Positions 10,021-18,866 of a DNA stretch of 64,000 bases are shown piece by piece. The notes below the pieces were generated by a model. It saw nothing but the letters and a program-made list of their open reading frames with translations, was not told the origin of the DNA and did not search any database. The DNA is from Polaribacter filamentus (GTDB lineage Bacteria; Bacteroidota; Bacteroidia; Flavobacteriales; Flavobacteriaceae), in the NCBI RefSeq assembly GCF_002943715.1, contig NZ_MQUA01000004.1, positions 308,300 through 372,299 of the forward strand. The letters are read 5' to 3'. Positions within the stretch are counted from its first letter, which is position 1; every line of letters starts with the position of its first letter. The position numbers were made by a program, and so were the translations under genes.

Positions 10021-11679
10021 ATGAAAACAAAAATTACAATTCAAAATTTTGCAACAACTGCATTAATTGCATTGATGCTGCTATTTGGTTTTAATGCCAA
10101 AGCGCAAACACATGTTTACAATGATGCCACGGCTTCGGGTATTTTTATTGACGGTGGCTCGGAAGTAACAAACCCAGTATCAGATGGAGTAAATTCTAGT
10201 ACTACTTGTGCTCAGTCTGGAACTGAATGGCAGAAAATAGAATTTTTTCCTACCTATACTCCTGTGAGTGGAGATAAACTTTACTTTTCTGTATATAACC
10301 CTAATAGCGTAACGGCTGCTCAAATTAAATTTGATTATACATCTGGTAGCACTGAGGTGTGGGGAGGAAATGTAACATATGAAGCTGGTGCAACTTCTGG
10401 ATGGGTAGAACACAGCCTTGATCTTACTGATCATGTGGGTACAGAAATTAATAAAATATGGTTATATGTAGCAAGTGGAGAGGCAAACTCTGCTTATGTT
10501 GACAACGTTTATTTTCATACAAATTCAGTGTTAGGTTCAGGATCATCGGAAACTGATGTTTACAATGATGACACACCTTCAGGTATTTTTATTGATGGTG
10601 GTTCGGAAGTAGCAAATCCAGTATCGGATGCTGTAAATTCTAGTACTACTTGTGCTCAGTCTGGAACTGGGTGGCAGAAAATAGAATTTTTTCCTACCTA
10701 TACTCCTGTGAGTGGAGATAAACTTTACTTTTCTGTATATAACCCTAATAGCGTAACGGCTGCTCAAATTAAATTTGATTATACATCTGGTAGCACTGAG
10801 GTGTGGGGAGGAAATGTAACATATGAAGCTGGTGCAACTTCTGGATGGGTAGAACATAGTCTTGATCTTACTGATCATGTGGGTAACCAAATTAATAAAA
10901 TATGGTTATATGTAGCAAGTGGAGAGGCTAACTCCGCTTACATTGACAATGTTTATTTTCATACAAGTTCTGTAATTTCTGCCCCAAGTACGCAAACTTA
11001 TTTCTATCAAGAAGCAGTAGAAAATGGAACCATCTGGCATAATGGTGTTACAGATATTAGTAACCCATTATCAGACAGTGTAAATCCAAGTAGTATTGTC
11101 CTACAAAATGATGGTACAGCTTCGTGGCAAGAAACGCAATTGTTTCCTAGTGCATATACAATACAATCAGGTGATAAATTTTATATTTCTTTTTACAATC
11201 CAAATAGTGCAGCAAATTGGCAATTAAGAATGGATTTAAGTACAACTGGTTCATTTACCCAAATTAGTGGTGGTGATCCAGCTCACGATTCAAATACATC
11301 TTCTGGATGGGTAGAGGTAAGTTTAGATTTATCTTCTTATGTAGGTGAGAGCATTTCTAAAATCCAATTATACCCTGTTGCAGGAGAGAGTATTTCTATC
11401 AGCTATGATAATATTTATATCAGTTCAGCATCTGTATTAAGTACTTCGGATTTTCTTAAAAATGAAAGTAAAGTTTTTGTTGGTGCTAATGGTATTGTGA
11501 ATTTTTCTAAAGTACAAGAAGATGCTACATTATATATTTTTGATGTAAAAGGTGCTTTAATTTTAAAAGAGCAAATCAATGGTAATTCATCTAAAAAAGC
11601 TTTAAATAAAAAAGGACTTTACTTCATCAAACTAAAAAATAATTTAGGTTTTAGTAATCATAAAGTACTATTCCATTAA
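10021..11679 (+). CDS. Secreted triple-module CBM-like protein with T9SS sorting domain
   Basis: 552 residues. Signal peptide (about 1-29, ending NAKAQ), then three copies of a module of about 148 residues: residues about 30-177 and 178-325 are almost identical, and the third (about 326-470) is diverged. Each has a pattern such as IFIDGGSEV, GDKLYFSVYNPNS, SGWVEHSLDLTDHVG and NKIWLYVASGE, which reads as a beta-sandwich carbohydrate-binding fold. Residues about 475-552 are a T9SS type A sorting domain (ATLYIFDVKGALI and KKGLYFIKLKN). No catalytic motif is visible. It is likely secreted and anchored to or released from the surface as a multivalent glycan binder. A terminator follows at 11704. 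The exact family is not recognised. Confidence 0.7.
   Translation: MKTKITIQNFATTALIALMLLFGFNAKAQTHVYNDATASGIFIDGGSEVTNPVSDGVNSSTTCAQSGTEWQKIEFFPTYTPVSGDKLYFSVYNPNSVTAAQIKFDYTSGSTEVWGGNVTYEAGATSGWVEHSLDLTDHVGTEINKIWLYVASGEANSAYVDNVYFHTNSVLGSGSSETDVYNDDTPSGIFIDGGSEVANPVSDAVNSSTTCAQSGTGWQKIEFFPTYTPVSGDKLYFSVYNPNSVTAAQIKFDYTSGSTEVWGGNVTYEAGATSGWVEHSLDLTDHVGNQINKIWLYVASGEANSAYIDNVYFHTSSVISAPSTQTYFYQEAVENGTIWHNGVTDISNPLSDSVNPSSIVLQNDGTASWQETQLFPSAYTIQSGDKFYISFYNPNSAANWQLRMDLSTTGSFTQISGGDPAHDSNTSSGWVEVSLDLSSYVGESISKIQLYPVAGESISISYDNIYISSASVLSTSDFLKNESKVFVGANGIVNFSKVQEDATLYIFDVKGALILKEQINGNSSKKALNKKGLYFIKLKNNLGFSNHKVLFH
10111..10998 (+). repeat. Two 444-bp tandem direct repeats coding CBM-like modules
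   Basis: Copies start at about 10111 and 10555. Long stretches are identical at the DNA level (for example around 10200-10500 versus 10644-10944), which implies a recent internal duplication of one module of the secreted protein at 10021-11679. Confidence 0.85.
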
Positions 11680-11703
11680 TTTTCGATTCCTATTTGATTA
11701 ATT

Positions 11704-11740
11704 AAGTAAAGCTCATCAAAATGTTGAGCTTTACTTTTAA
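11704..11740 (+). terminator. Rho-independent terminator after the CBM-like gene
   Basis: 12-bp stem AAGTAAAGCTCA with TGAGCTTTACTT around a loop of about 9 nt, followed by a T run. It closes the transcription unit that begins at susC and separates it from the hydrolase block. Confidence 0.8.
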
Positions 11741-11762
11741 ATACAAGAATATTCTTTAAAAA

Positions 11763-13217
11763 ATGAGATCTAAAATTAACCTAAAAATTATTTTTTTCCT
11801 ATCAATTACGCTATTTATTTCTTGCAAATCAGATAATGATAGTATTGTTAAATATGATAGTTTATTTGATGATAATTTAATCTCAAATAAAAGCTTTTTA
11901 AAAGTAGATTCGCTTAAACTTCAAAAATTAAGTGATGACCAATTTTTAGAAAGAATTCAGTATGATTACACAAAAGATATTTTAAACAAAAAAGAAGATT
12001 CTATCATCGTAATTGAAAAAGACGGTTATAGAATAAACTTATTTGCAATTGGAGTCTATAACGGATGGTTTTCGAGAGAAAAAGCATCAAAAAAAGTACT
12101 TTCATACCTACAACAATATGAAAAAGCAAAGCATATAAAAGGCTTTTTCCCAAGATCTTTTAGTAGAAAAACTGGCGATTTTATTCCCGGCAAAAAATAT
12201 TACAATTTTGGGCAACCCTATGATGTAGTTGGAACAGCATTTATGGCTACTTCTTTAAAGTTTGTCATAAGACAGTTCTTTGATAAAAAAAATGAAATTG
12301 AAGTTGAAATAAGACAATTATGTGATATAATATGCAATAGAATAGATTGGGATTTTGCCTATAGAAAAGACAAGAAATGTTTTACTTGGTTTAAAAATGG
12401 TAAAGACGGAACCTTGTTTGACGGTAAAGATTTGTTAGGAGAAATGGATGAAACCTTTTTTATACAACTATTAGTATTGGGTTCAAAAAACTGGAGTTAT
12501 GGCAACGAAGCATATAAAAATTATACTTCAAAAATTTTTGTTGATACTCAATATGGTTACCAATATTTTTCTACCAAACAATACGATTATAAGAATTCAA
12601 AACAATTTACAGGAATCACAGTTAAGAATCCAGAAATCTTAAAACTAGATAATTATCCAATTGCAAAATTAGGCTATTTAGTGCAATCGCATATCTGGTT
12701 TGATTTGGCTAATTATAGAGATTCTATCTGCCAGGTTTATAATATGGATTATTTCCAAGGAGTACAAAATGCTGTGAAAGCTCAAATAAAATATGCTCAA
12801 ATCAATCCAGGGGAAAATAAATTATATGGAGATGTGTGGGGTTTTTATGACACCTATTCACCTATTTCTAAAAAATGGATGGTTACTGGTTTGCCAGCAG
12901 AGGGAGATTATGATGAAGGTACAATTGCAATTTCTGCGGTAATGAGTGCCATAAATTTTCAACCAAAAGAGAGTATTGAATGTTTGAGGAAATTATATTC
13001 AGAATTCAACAATATTGGTATATACGGAAAAGAGGGCTTTATGATGAGCGTAAATACCAATACCAGAGAAATTGCAAAAAATCCAGATTATTTTTTTCAA
13101 CCTATTAATGTTTTATCAATAGAAAATTATAGATCTGGTTTGTTGTGGGAATTGGCTAAAAAAGCTCCAGAATACCATATTGCTTTTAAAAAAGCAGGTT
13201 TAAAATATCAAAAATAA
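11763..13217 (+). CDS. PF10091 glucoamylase-family lipoprotein
   Basis: 484 residues with a lipoprotein signal (LFISC, Cys at about 20). From about residue 125 the C-terminal two thirds match the PF10091 pattern well: HIWFDLANYRDS, MDYFQGVQNAVKAQ, LYGDVWGFYDTYSP, GDYDEGTIAISAVMSA, GIYGKEGFMMSVN and SIENYRSGLLWELAK. These correspond to the conserved alpha/alpha-barrel helices of the family that contains GH144 beta-1,2-glucanases. It is more typical of the family than the protein at 7187. It is likely an enzyme tethered to the outer or periplasmic face of the outer membrane. It heads the second part of the locus, 18 bp before the first glycosidase copy. The substrate is inferred only. Confidence 0.78.
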   Translation: MRSKINLKIIFFLSITLFISCKSDNDSIVKYDSLFDDNLISNKSFLKVDSLKLQKLSDDQFLERIQYDYTKDILNKKEDSIIVIEKDGYRINLFAIGVYNGWFSREKASKKVLSYLQQYEKAKHIKGFFPRSFSRKTGDFIPGKKYYNFGQPYDVVGTAFMATSLKFVIRQFFDKKNEIEVEIRQLCDIICNRIDWDFAYRKDKKCFTWFKNGKDGTLFDGKDLLGEMDETFFIQLLVLGSKNWSYGNEAYKNYTSKIFVDTQYGYQYFSTKQYDYKNSKQFTGITVKNPEILKLDNYPIAKLGYLVQSHIWFDLANYRDSICQVYNMDYFQGVQNAVKAQIKYAQINPGENKLYGDVWGFYDTYSPISKKWMVTGLPAEGDYDEGTIAISAVMSAINFQPKESIECLRKLYSEFNNIGIYGKEGFMMSVNTNTREIAKNPDYFFQPINVLSIENYRSGLLWELAKKAPEYHIAFKKAGLKYQK

Positions 13218-13235
13218 ATACCAAAATTTAAAAAA

Positions 13236-14722
13236 ATGAAAACAATTAAATTTTTAGGGTTTCTACTATGTATTTGTTGGCAAAATACTGCTCAGAATAA
13301 CATACCACATTTAGCAAAAAACGGAAATGCAACACAATTAATGGTTGCTAATAAACCTTTTTTAATGATTGCTGGAGAAGTTCATAATTCATCTGCCTCA
13401 ACCATTGAGTATATGACACCACTTTTTCCAAAGCTTAAAAAAATGAATCTAAATTCAGTTTTTGTTACACTAGCTTGGGAGCAATTTGAGCCAGAAGAAG
13501 GAGTTTACGATTATACCTTGGTAGATGCCATCATTGAAAACGCAAAAAAAAATGATTTAAAAGTCTGTTTACTTTGGTTTGCCAGTTGGAAAAATGGCGA
13601 ATCTAGCTATACCCCACTTTGGGTAAAAAAAAATACCAAACGCTTTTTTAGAGTAAAAACCAAAGAAGGCAAAGAAATAGAAACGATGTCCCCTTTTTGT
13701 GAAGCCACAAAAATTGCAGATGCCAAAGCCTTTGCTATTCTTATGAAGCACTTGAAAGAGGTAGATACAGCCCAAACGGTTATTTTAATGCAACCGCAAA
13801 ATGAAGTGGGCATGTTTCAAGATATAGACTATAATAAAGTTTCTTTAAAACTATTCGAAAAAAAAGTACCTAAAACTTTAATTAGTTATTTAAAAAAGAA
13901 TAAAGCTCATTTAGATGCGTATGTTAAAAAAGCTTGGTCTATAAACAACTACAAAACAAAAGGGACTTGGAAAGAAGTTTTTGGAGATACACCAGAAGCC
14001 AAAGCGTTTTTTACAACTTGGCAGTATGCTACCTATATCAATTATGGTGCAAAAACTGGTAGAGCAGCATACAACCTGCCAATGATGGTTAATTCTTGGA
14101 TTGTACAGAGACCAGAAGACCTGCCAGGTGTGTATCCAAATGGTGTCCCTGTATCTAGAGTCATCGATATTTGGAAAGCTGCAGCACCAGATATCGATAT
14201 ACAATCTCTTGATATTTATTTATCTAATTTCAAAGAAATAGTTGCGATGTATGATAGAGATGACAATCCGTTACTAGTTCCAGAATCTAAAGCTGAGGTT
14301 AGTAGAGCTTTTTATGCTTTTGGTGAGCATGATGCCATCTGTTTTTCGCCTTTCGGAATTGAAGATGCCGCCGATAATTTTGTATTTACAAAGTCTTATG
14401 AGCTTTTAAATGAAGTACAACATCTCATTAAAAAAATATAAAGGTACGGGTAAAATGAGAGCTGTTCTTCAAGAAGGAAATAAGCAATACAAAGATTTAT
14501 ATATGGGTAATTATAAAGTTAAGGTAATGTATGAAAAACTTAATGAACCTTCTTTTGGTATTATAATTCAAAAAAATGAAAATGAATTTATTATTATTAT
14601 TGGAATGAACTTATCTATTTATTTTGAATCAGAAATAAAAGATACTATTGGTTATATAGTTCAAGTATTAGAAGGTCGGTATGAAAATGAAAAATGGATA
14701 ACAACAAGAATGATGAATGGTG
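13236..14722 (+). pseudogene. GH35-like/DUF5597-type glycosidase, copy 1 (frameshifted and interrupted)
   Basis: Signal peptide (about 1-19), then a clan GH-A TIM barrel: IAGEVHNSSASTIEY, MNLNSVFVTLAWEQFEP, the Asn-Glu acid/base motif in QPQNEVGM and the probable nucleophile in LVPESKAE. The C-terminal part resembles the DUF5597 domain found with GH35-type beta-galactosidases in Bacteroidota. Reading stops at 14441 because an A run (14430-14436) has seven bases where copy 2 (17160) has six; the other frame continues the homology to about 14722. There the sequence switches abruptly to a fragment of an unrelated hydrolase (14717-15424), and the last codons of this gene reappear at 15401-15465. 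About 40 residues are lost at the junction. Copy 1 is therefore a chimera and probably non-functional in its C-terminal domain. Confidence 0.8.
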
Positions 14723-15424
14723 TCAAATGTTGATGGAAATGGCTTCGTATCATATAATTCTTACGTGTCTAATCAAGGCTCCGAGGCTCATGGATCAGTA
14801 AATTTAAATGAAGTGATTCAAATTTCTCCGGCACAATATGGCGCTGTTTTAACATATCCCTTTTTGCTTGGTGCTTCTATGACTGCTTTAGGAGAATACG
14901 GAAAAACAGGGTATTTTCATTCATTCCTCAGATTTCCAGACGATATAAGAATGAAAGAATTACCTGGGGGTTTAAATGACAAATGGGCACCCAATTGGGA
15001 AAGGTTTGATATAAATACGGCTGCTATAGCAATGGCAATTGAGCAGGTTCAAGACAATACGATATCAAATTTGATGCTTTCAGATTTAGATTTTAAAACA
15101 GCATTAGAAGAATTGATATTAAACACACAGTTAAATACTTTATCAATTGAGAAAGAAGAAGTTGAGGATGGTAGTTTAATACGAGTTTCTGTCTACCCCA
15201 ATCCATCAGAAGGAATATTTACTATTGAATTACCTTCTTCACCTTTTGGCGAAGTGGATAGTTTTCAGGTTATAGATTTATCTGGTAATATTGTATTTAC
15301 TAAAAAAATAGCTGCTAAAAAAGCTCAAATAAAAATTGATTTAAGGAATTATGCTTCAGGGCTCTATATTTTGAGGTTATGTTTTGTAAATAAAGTTCAA
15401 ACAGTCCTTCTGGTAAAAAAATAG
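14717..15424 (+). pseudogene. C-terminal fragment of a PF10091-like hydrolase with T9SS sorting domain
   Basis: 235 codons with no signal peptide and no N-terminal domain. Residues about 1-130 match the C-terminal end of the protein at 7187: DGNGFVSYNSYVSNQGSEA, EVIQISPAQYGAVLTYPF, GYFHSFLRFPDDIR and FDINTAAIAMAIEQVQDN. Residues about 155-235 are a typical T9SS type A domain (VSVYPNPSEGIFTIEL, IDLSGNIVF, ASGLYILRL). The fragment begins and ends inside the reading sequence of the copy 1 glycosidase, so it was inserted or recombined there. The ATG at 14717 is probably just an internal codon. It shows that the strain or its ancestor had a T9SS-exported member of this family. Confidence 0.8.
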
Positions 15425-15465
15425 TAACGCCGCAAATCTATAAAGTGATTACTTATAAGAGATAA
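15401..15465 (+). pseudogene. Displaced 3' end of glycosidase copy 1
   Basis: Read in a different frame from the T9SS fragment, positions 15401-15465 encode SPSGKKIVTPQIYKVITYKR and a stop. Copy 2 ends SPSTKEVITTPGIYKVITYIR (18782-18844). The match, including the SPS shared with the end of the inserted fragment, marks the right junction of the insertion at about 15402-15422. Confidence 0.8.
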
Positions 15466-15473
15466 AAAATGAG

Positions 15474-17063
15474 TTGAATGATAAAATTATTATAAATTAT
15501 ATAAGGCAAAATAATAGAATCCATAAAGGAATAGTTTTTCTTTTTGTACTAACATCTGTAATGAGTTGTAATCTTTTTAAAACAAAGGAAAAATTTGAAA
15601 AGCGTCCTAATGTTATATTGTTTCTAGTGGATGATTTAGGCTGGCAGGATACGTCTGTTCCTTTTTGGATAGATACTACAAGAAATAATAAAGTTTATCA
15701 AACGCCTAATATGGAGAGATTAGCTAGTAAAGGAATGAAGTTTACACAAGCTTATGCTCATAGTGTTTGTTCTCCTTCACGAGTTAGCTTGATGACAGGA
15801 ATGAACCCTGCCAGACATCGAGTAACAAATTGGACACTCGAAGAAAATACTAAAAGGGATGTTGAATTAAGACACCCTACCCTCGTCTTTCCTGATTGGA
15901 ATGTAAACGGAATAAGTCCTCAGAAAGGAATAGCAAATAGTATATACGCCAAGGCTTTGCCAAAAATATTAAGCGATAATGGATATAGAACTATTCATTG
16001 TGGCAAAGCTCATTTTGGTGCAATAGGAACACTTGCAGAGAATCCTACTAACATAGGTTTTGATGTAAATATTGCTGGTCACGCAGCCGGTGCTCCTGCT
16101 AGTTATTTTGGAGAAGATAGCTTTGGGACGGAAAAAAATAAAATATGGGGAGTTCCTGGTTTGGAAAAATATCATCATACAGAGACCCATTTATCTGAGG
16201 CTTTAACACTTGAAGCAATTTCTGCCATGAATCAGTCTCTGGATGATAAACAACCTTTCTTTTTATACATGTCTCATTACGCAGTGCATACACCACTTCA
16301 AGGAGACTCACGTTTTGTTGATAAATACATCCAAACAGGAATGGATGATATTGAGGCCAACTATGCTTCAATGATAGAAGGTGTTGATAAGAGTCTGGGA
16401 GATCTGTTACTTTTTTTGGAAGAGAAACAAATAGTAAATAATACTATCATCCTTCTGATGTCTGATAACGGTGGGTTGTGCAACACTCCTCCTAGGGGTG
16501 GTATACCCTTTAAACACAATGCACCTTTGTCGAGTGGCAAATCATCAGCAAGAGAAGGTGGGATAAGAGTGCCCATGATAGTTAGTTGGCCCGGACAGAT
16601 CAAAATGAATACGACTAATGATGCACAGCTGATTATTGAAGATTTTTTTCCAACGATTTTGTCAATCGGACAATGTGAATCATTTGAAATACCTCAGGTA
16701 GTTGATGGTGAAAGCTTTCTTCGTTATCTAAAAGATCCACTTGCTGATAATCAACAAAGAGAGCTGATATGGCATTATCCTAATGATAATGGTAATCCTG
16801 AAGGACATGGTTTTGGTGCATATAGTGCTATAAGAAAAGGGGATTGGAAGCTTATTTATTATCATAAAGATTCTAGTTTTGAGTTATTCAATCTTAAGAA
16901 TGACATTGGAGAAAGCAATAATTTGATCAATTCTGAACCACAATTGGCAACTGAATTGGCAGGGCGATTGAGTGATTACTTGATAAAAGTAGAAGCACAA
17001 ATGCCTAGACGTAAAAAAGATCAAAAATTAGTGGCTTGGCCCAAGGAGACATTAGCAATATAA
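15474..17063 (+). CDS. S1-family sulfatase (FGly type), lipoprotein
   Basis: Type I sulfatase, 529 residues. The N-terminal metal-binding motif is PNVILFLVDDLGWQDT, and the active-site signature CSPSRVSLMTG contains the C-x-P-S-R sequence whose Cys is converted to formylglycine by a maturase, none of which lies in this window. Later alkaline-phosphatase-fold elements include MSHYAVHTPLQ, LLMSDNGG and IRKGDWKLIYY. A lipoprotein signal (TSVMSC) ends at about residue 30. No ATG fits, so the start is the TTG at 15474, 8 bp after the glycosidase remnant. It removes sulfate esters from the glycan, which suggests a sulfated (probably marine) substrate. The S1 subfamily cannot be set by eye. Confidence 0.9.
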   Translation: MNDKIIINYIRQNNRIHKGIVFLFVLTSVMSCNLFKTKEKFEKRPNVILFLVDDLGWQDTSVPFWIDTTRNNKVYQTPNMERLASKGMKFTQAYAHSVCSPSRVSLMTGMNPARHRVTNWTLEENTKRDVELRHPTLVFPDWNVNGISPQKGIANSIYAKALPKILSDNGYRTIHCGKAHFGAIGTLAENPTNIGFDVNIAGHAAGAPASYFGEDSFGTEKNKIWGVPGLEKYHHTETHLSEALTLEAISAMNQSLDDKQPFFLYMSHYAVHTPLQGDSRFVDKYIQTGMDDIEANYASMIEGVDKSLGDLLLFLEEKQIVNNTIILLMSDNGGLCNTPPRGGIPFKHNAPLSSGKSSAREGGIRVPMIVSWPGQIKMNTTNDAQLIIEDFFPTILSIGQCESFEIPQVVDGESFLRYLKDPLADNQQRELIWHYPNDNGNPEGHGFGAYSAIRKGDWKLIYYHKDSSFELFNLKNDIGESNNLINSEPQLATELAGRLSDYLIKVEAQMPRRKKDQKLVAWPKETLAI

Positions 17064-17159
17064 GCTTTTTAAAATATGAAAACACAACAAAAAGCAATAC
17101 GATTTATAAAACAAATAATCAATTAATAAATATCTAAATCATAATTAAAACTTAAACCT

Positions 17160-18844
17160 ATGATAACATTTACAAAACATTTCAAAAAACCAGCGCTAAA
17201 ATTGACAATCTTATTTTTGTCAGTCTTTTTTTATGCAACCTCTTATGCTCAAAATAGCATTCCCCATCTTGAAAAAAAGGGACGTCAACACAACTTATCG
17301 TTAATGATAACCCTTTTATAATGATTGCAGGTGAAGTTCACAATTCTTCAGCTTCAACTATTGAGTATATGAAACCTTTGTTTCCAAAATTAAAGAGAAT
17401 GAACCTAAATTCAGTTTTTGTTACACTAGCTTGGGAGCAATTTGAACCCAAAGAAGGTGTTTACGATTATACCTTGGTAGATGCCATTATTGAAAACGCA
17501 AAAAAAAATGATTTAAAAGTCTGTTTACTTTGGTTTGCCAGTTGGAAAAATGGCGAATCTAGCTATACCCCACTTTGGGTAAAAAAAGATACCAAACGCT
17601 TTTTTAGAGTGAAAACCAAAGAAGGCAAAGCAATAGAAACCATGTCGCCTTTTTGTGAAGCTACAAAAATTGCAGATGCCAAAGCCTTTGCTATTCTTAT
17701 GAAGCACGTGAAAGAGGTAGATACAGCCCAAACGGTTATTTTAATGCAACCGCAAAATGAAGTGGGTATGTTTCAAGACATCGATTATAATAAAGTAGCA
17801 CTCGACTTATACGAAAAAGAGGTTCCAAAAGCATTAATCACCTATTTAAAGAAAAACAAAAAACATTTAAAAGATTATGTCCGTAATACTTGGGCTAAAT
17901 CTAAATTTAAAACAACAGGTACTTGGAAAGAAGTGTTTGGAGACACACCAGAAGCCAAAGCTTTCTTTACAACTTGGCAGTATGCTACATATATCAATTA
18001 TGGCGCAAAAGCAGGAAGAAAAGCATATAATTTACCCATGATGGTGAATTCTTGGATTGTACAAAAACCAGAAGATCTTCCTGGTATGTATCCAAATGGG
18101 GGACCTGTCTCTAGAGTTATGGATATTTGGAAAGCAGCTGCACCTGATATTGACATTCTATCCCCCGATATTTACCTTTCTAACTTCAAAGAGATTATCG
18201 CTATGTACCATAGAGACGATAATCCTTTGTTAGTGCCTGAATCTAAAGCTGAGGTTGGTAGAGCTTTTTATGCTTTTGGTGAGCATGATGCCATCTGTTT
18301 TTCGCCATTCGGAATTGAAGATGCTGCAGATAATTTTGTATTTACAAAGTCTTATGAGGTATTGAATGAAGTACAACATTTGGTGAAAAAATATCAAGGC
18401 ACAGGAAAAATGCATGCAGTTCTTCAAGAAAATGGCGATACTTACAAAGATTTTTATATGGGCGACTGGAAAGTAAAAGTGATGTATGAAAAACCAAATG
18501 AACCTTCATTTGGTATTATAATTCAAGAAAATGAAAATGAATTTTTAGTTATAGGTATGAATATGTCAATATACTTTTATTCAGAAGTTAAAAACTCAAT
18601 AGGTTATATAGGACAAGTCTTTGAAGGAGGGTATGAAAATGAAAAATGGATAACTACTAGAATGATGAATGGTGATGAAACCTATCATAATTCAAGGTTA
18701 AGAGTTTTTGGTAGAAAATTTAAGACAGAGAAAGATATTGTAAAAATCACAAAGAAAGAAGGAGAACCAGATGCATATTCTCCTTCCACTAAAGAGGTAA
18801 TTACTACTCCAGGTATTTATAAGGTAATTACATATATAAGGTAA
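17160..18844 (+). pseudogene. GH35-like/DUF5597-type glycosidase, copy 2 (one frameshift near the N-terminus)
   Basis: The ATG at 17160 gives a signal peptide ending ATSYAQ and then NSIPHLEKKG. At about 17271-17282 (run AAAAAAAGGG) one base is missing; adding a G restores TQLIVNDNPFIMIAGEVHNS, which joins the long open frame seen from 17321. The restored protein is about 561 residues, with the same clan GH-A motifs as copy 1 (QPQNEVGM and LVPESKAE as probable acid/base and nucleophile) and a complete C-terminal domain ending KVITYIR. GH35 relatives cut beta-galactosides, and one reported GH35 member acts on beta-1,2-glucooligosaccharides, so the linkage is open. The defect looks like a sequencing error; I expect this copy to be functional. 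The symporter follows after 22 bp. Confidence 0.82.
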
Positions 18845-18866
18845 TAAAAAAACAAAAATCAATTAA

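Larger units (their letters stand above)
13236..18844 (+). repeat. Direct repeat of the glycosidase gene (13236-14722 and 17160-18675)
   Basis: Two copies of about 1.45 kb in the same orientation, offset by about 3.95 kb. Long stretches are identical, for example around 13545-13625 versus 17500-17580. They enclose the hydrolase fragment and the sulfatase. Confidence 0.8.

Noticed and set aside
10180..10890. Minus-strand open frames in the CBM-like gene
   Set aside because: They mirror the duplicated module and have no start context, signal or domain of their own.
14430..14441. Programmed ribosomal frameshift at the A7 run in glycosidase copy 1
   Set aside because: Copy 2 has six A at the same place and reads straight through; a sequencing or mutational insertion explains it better.
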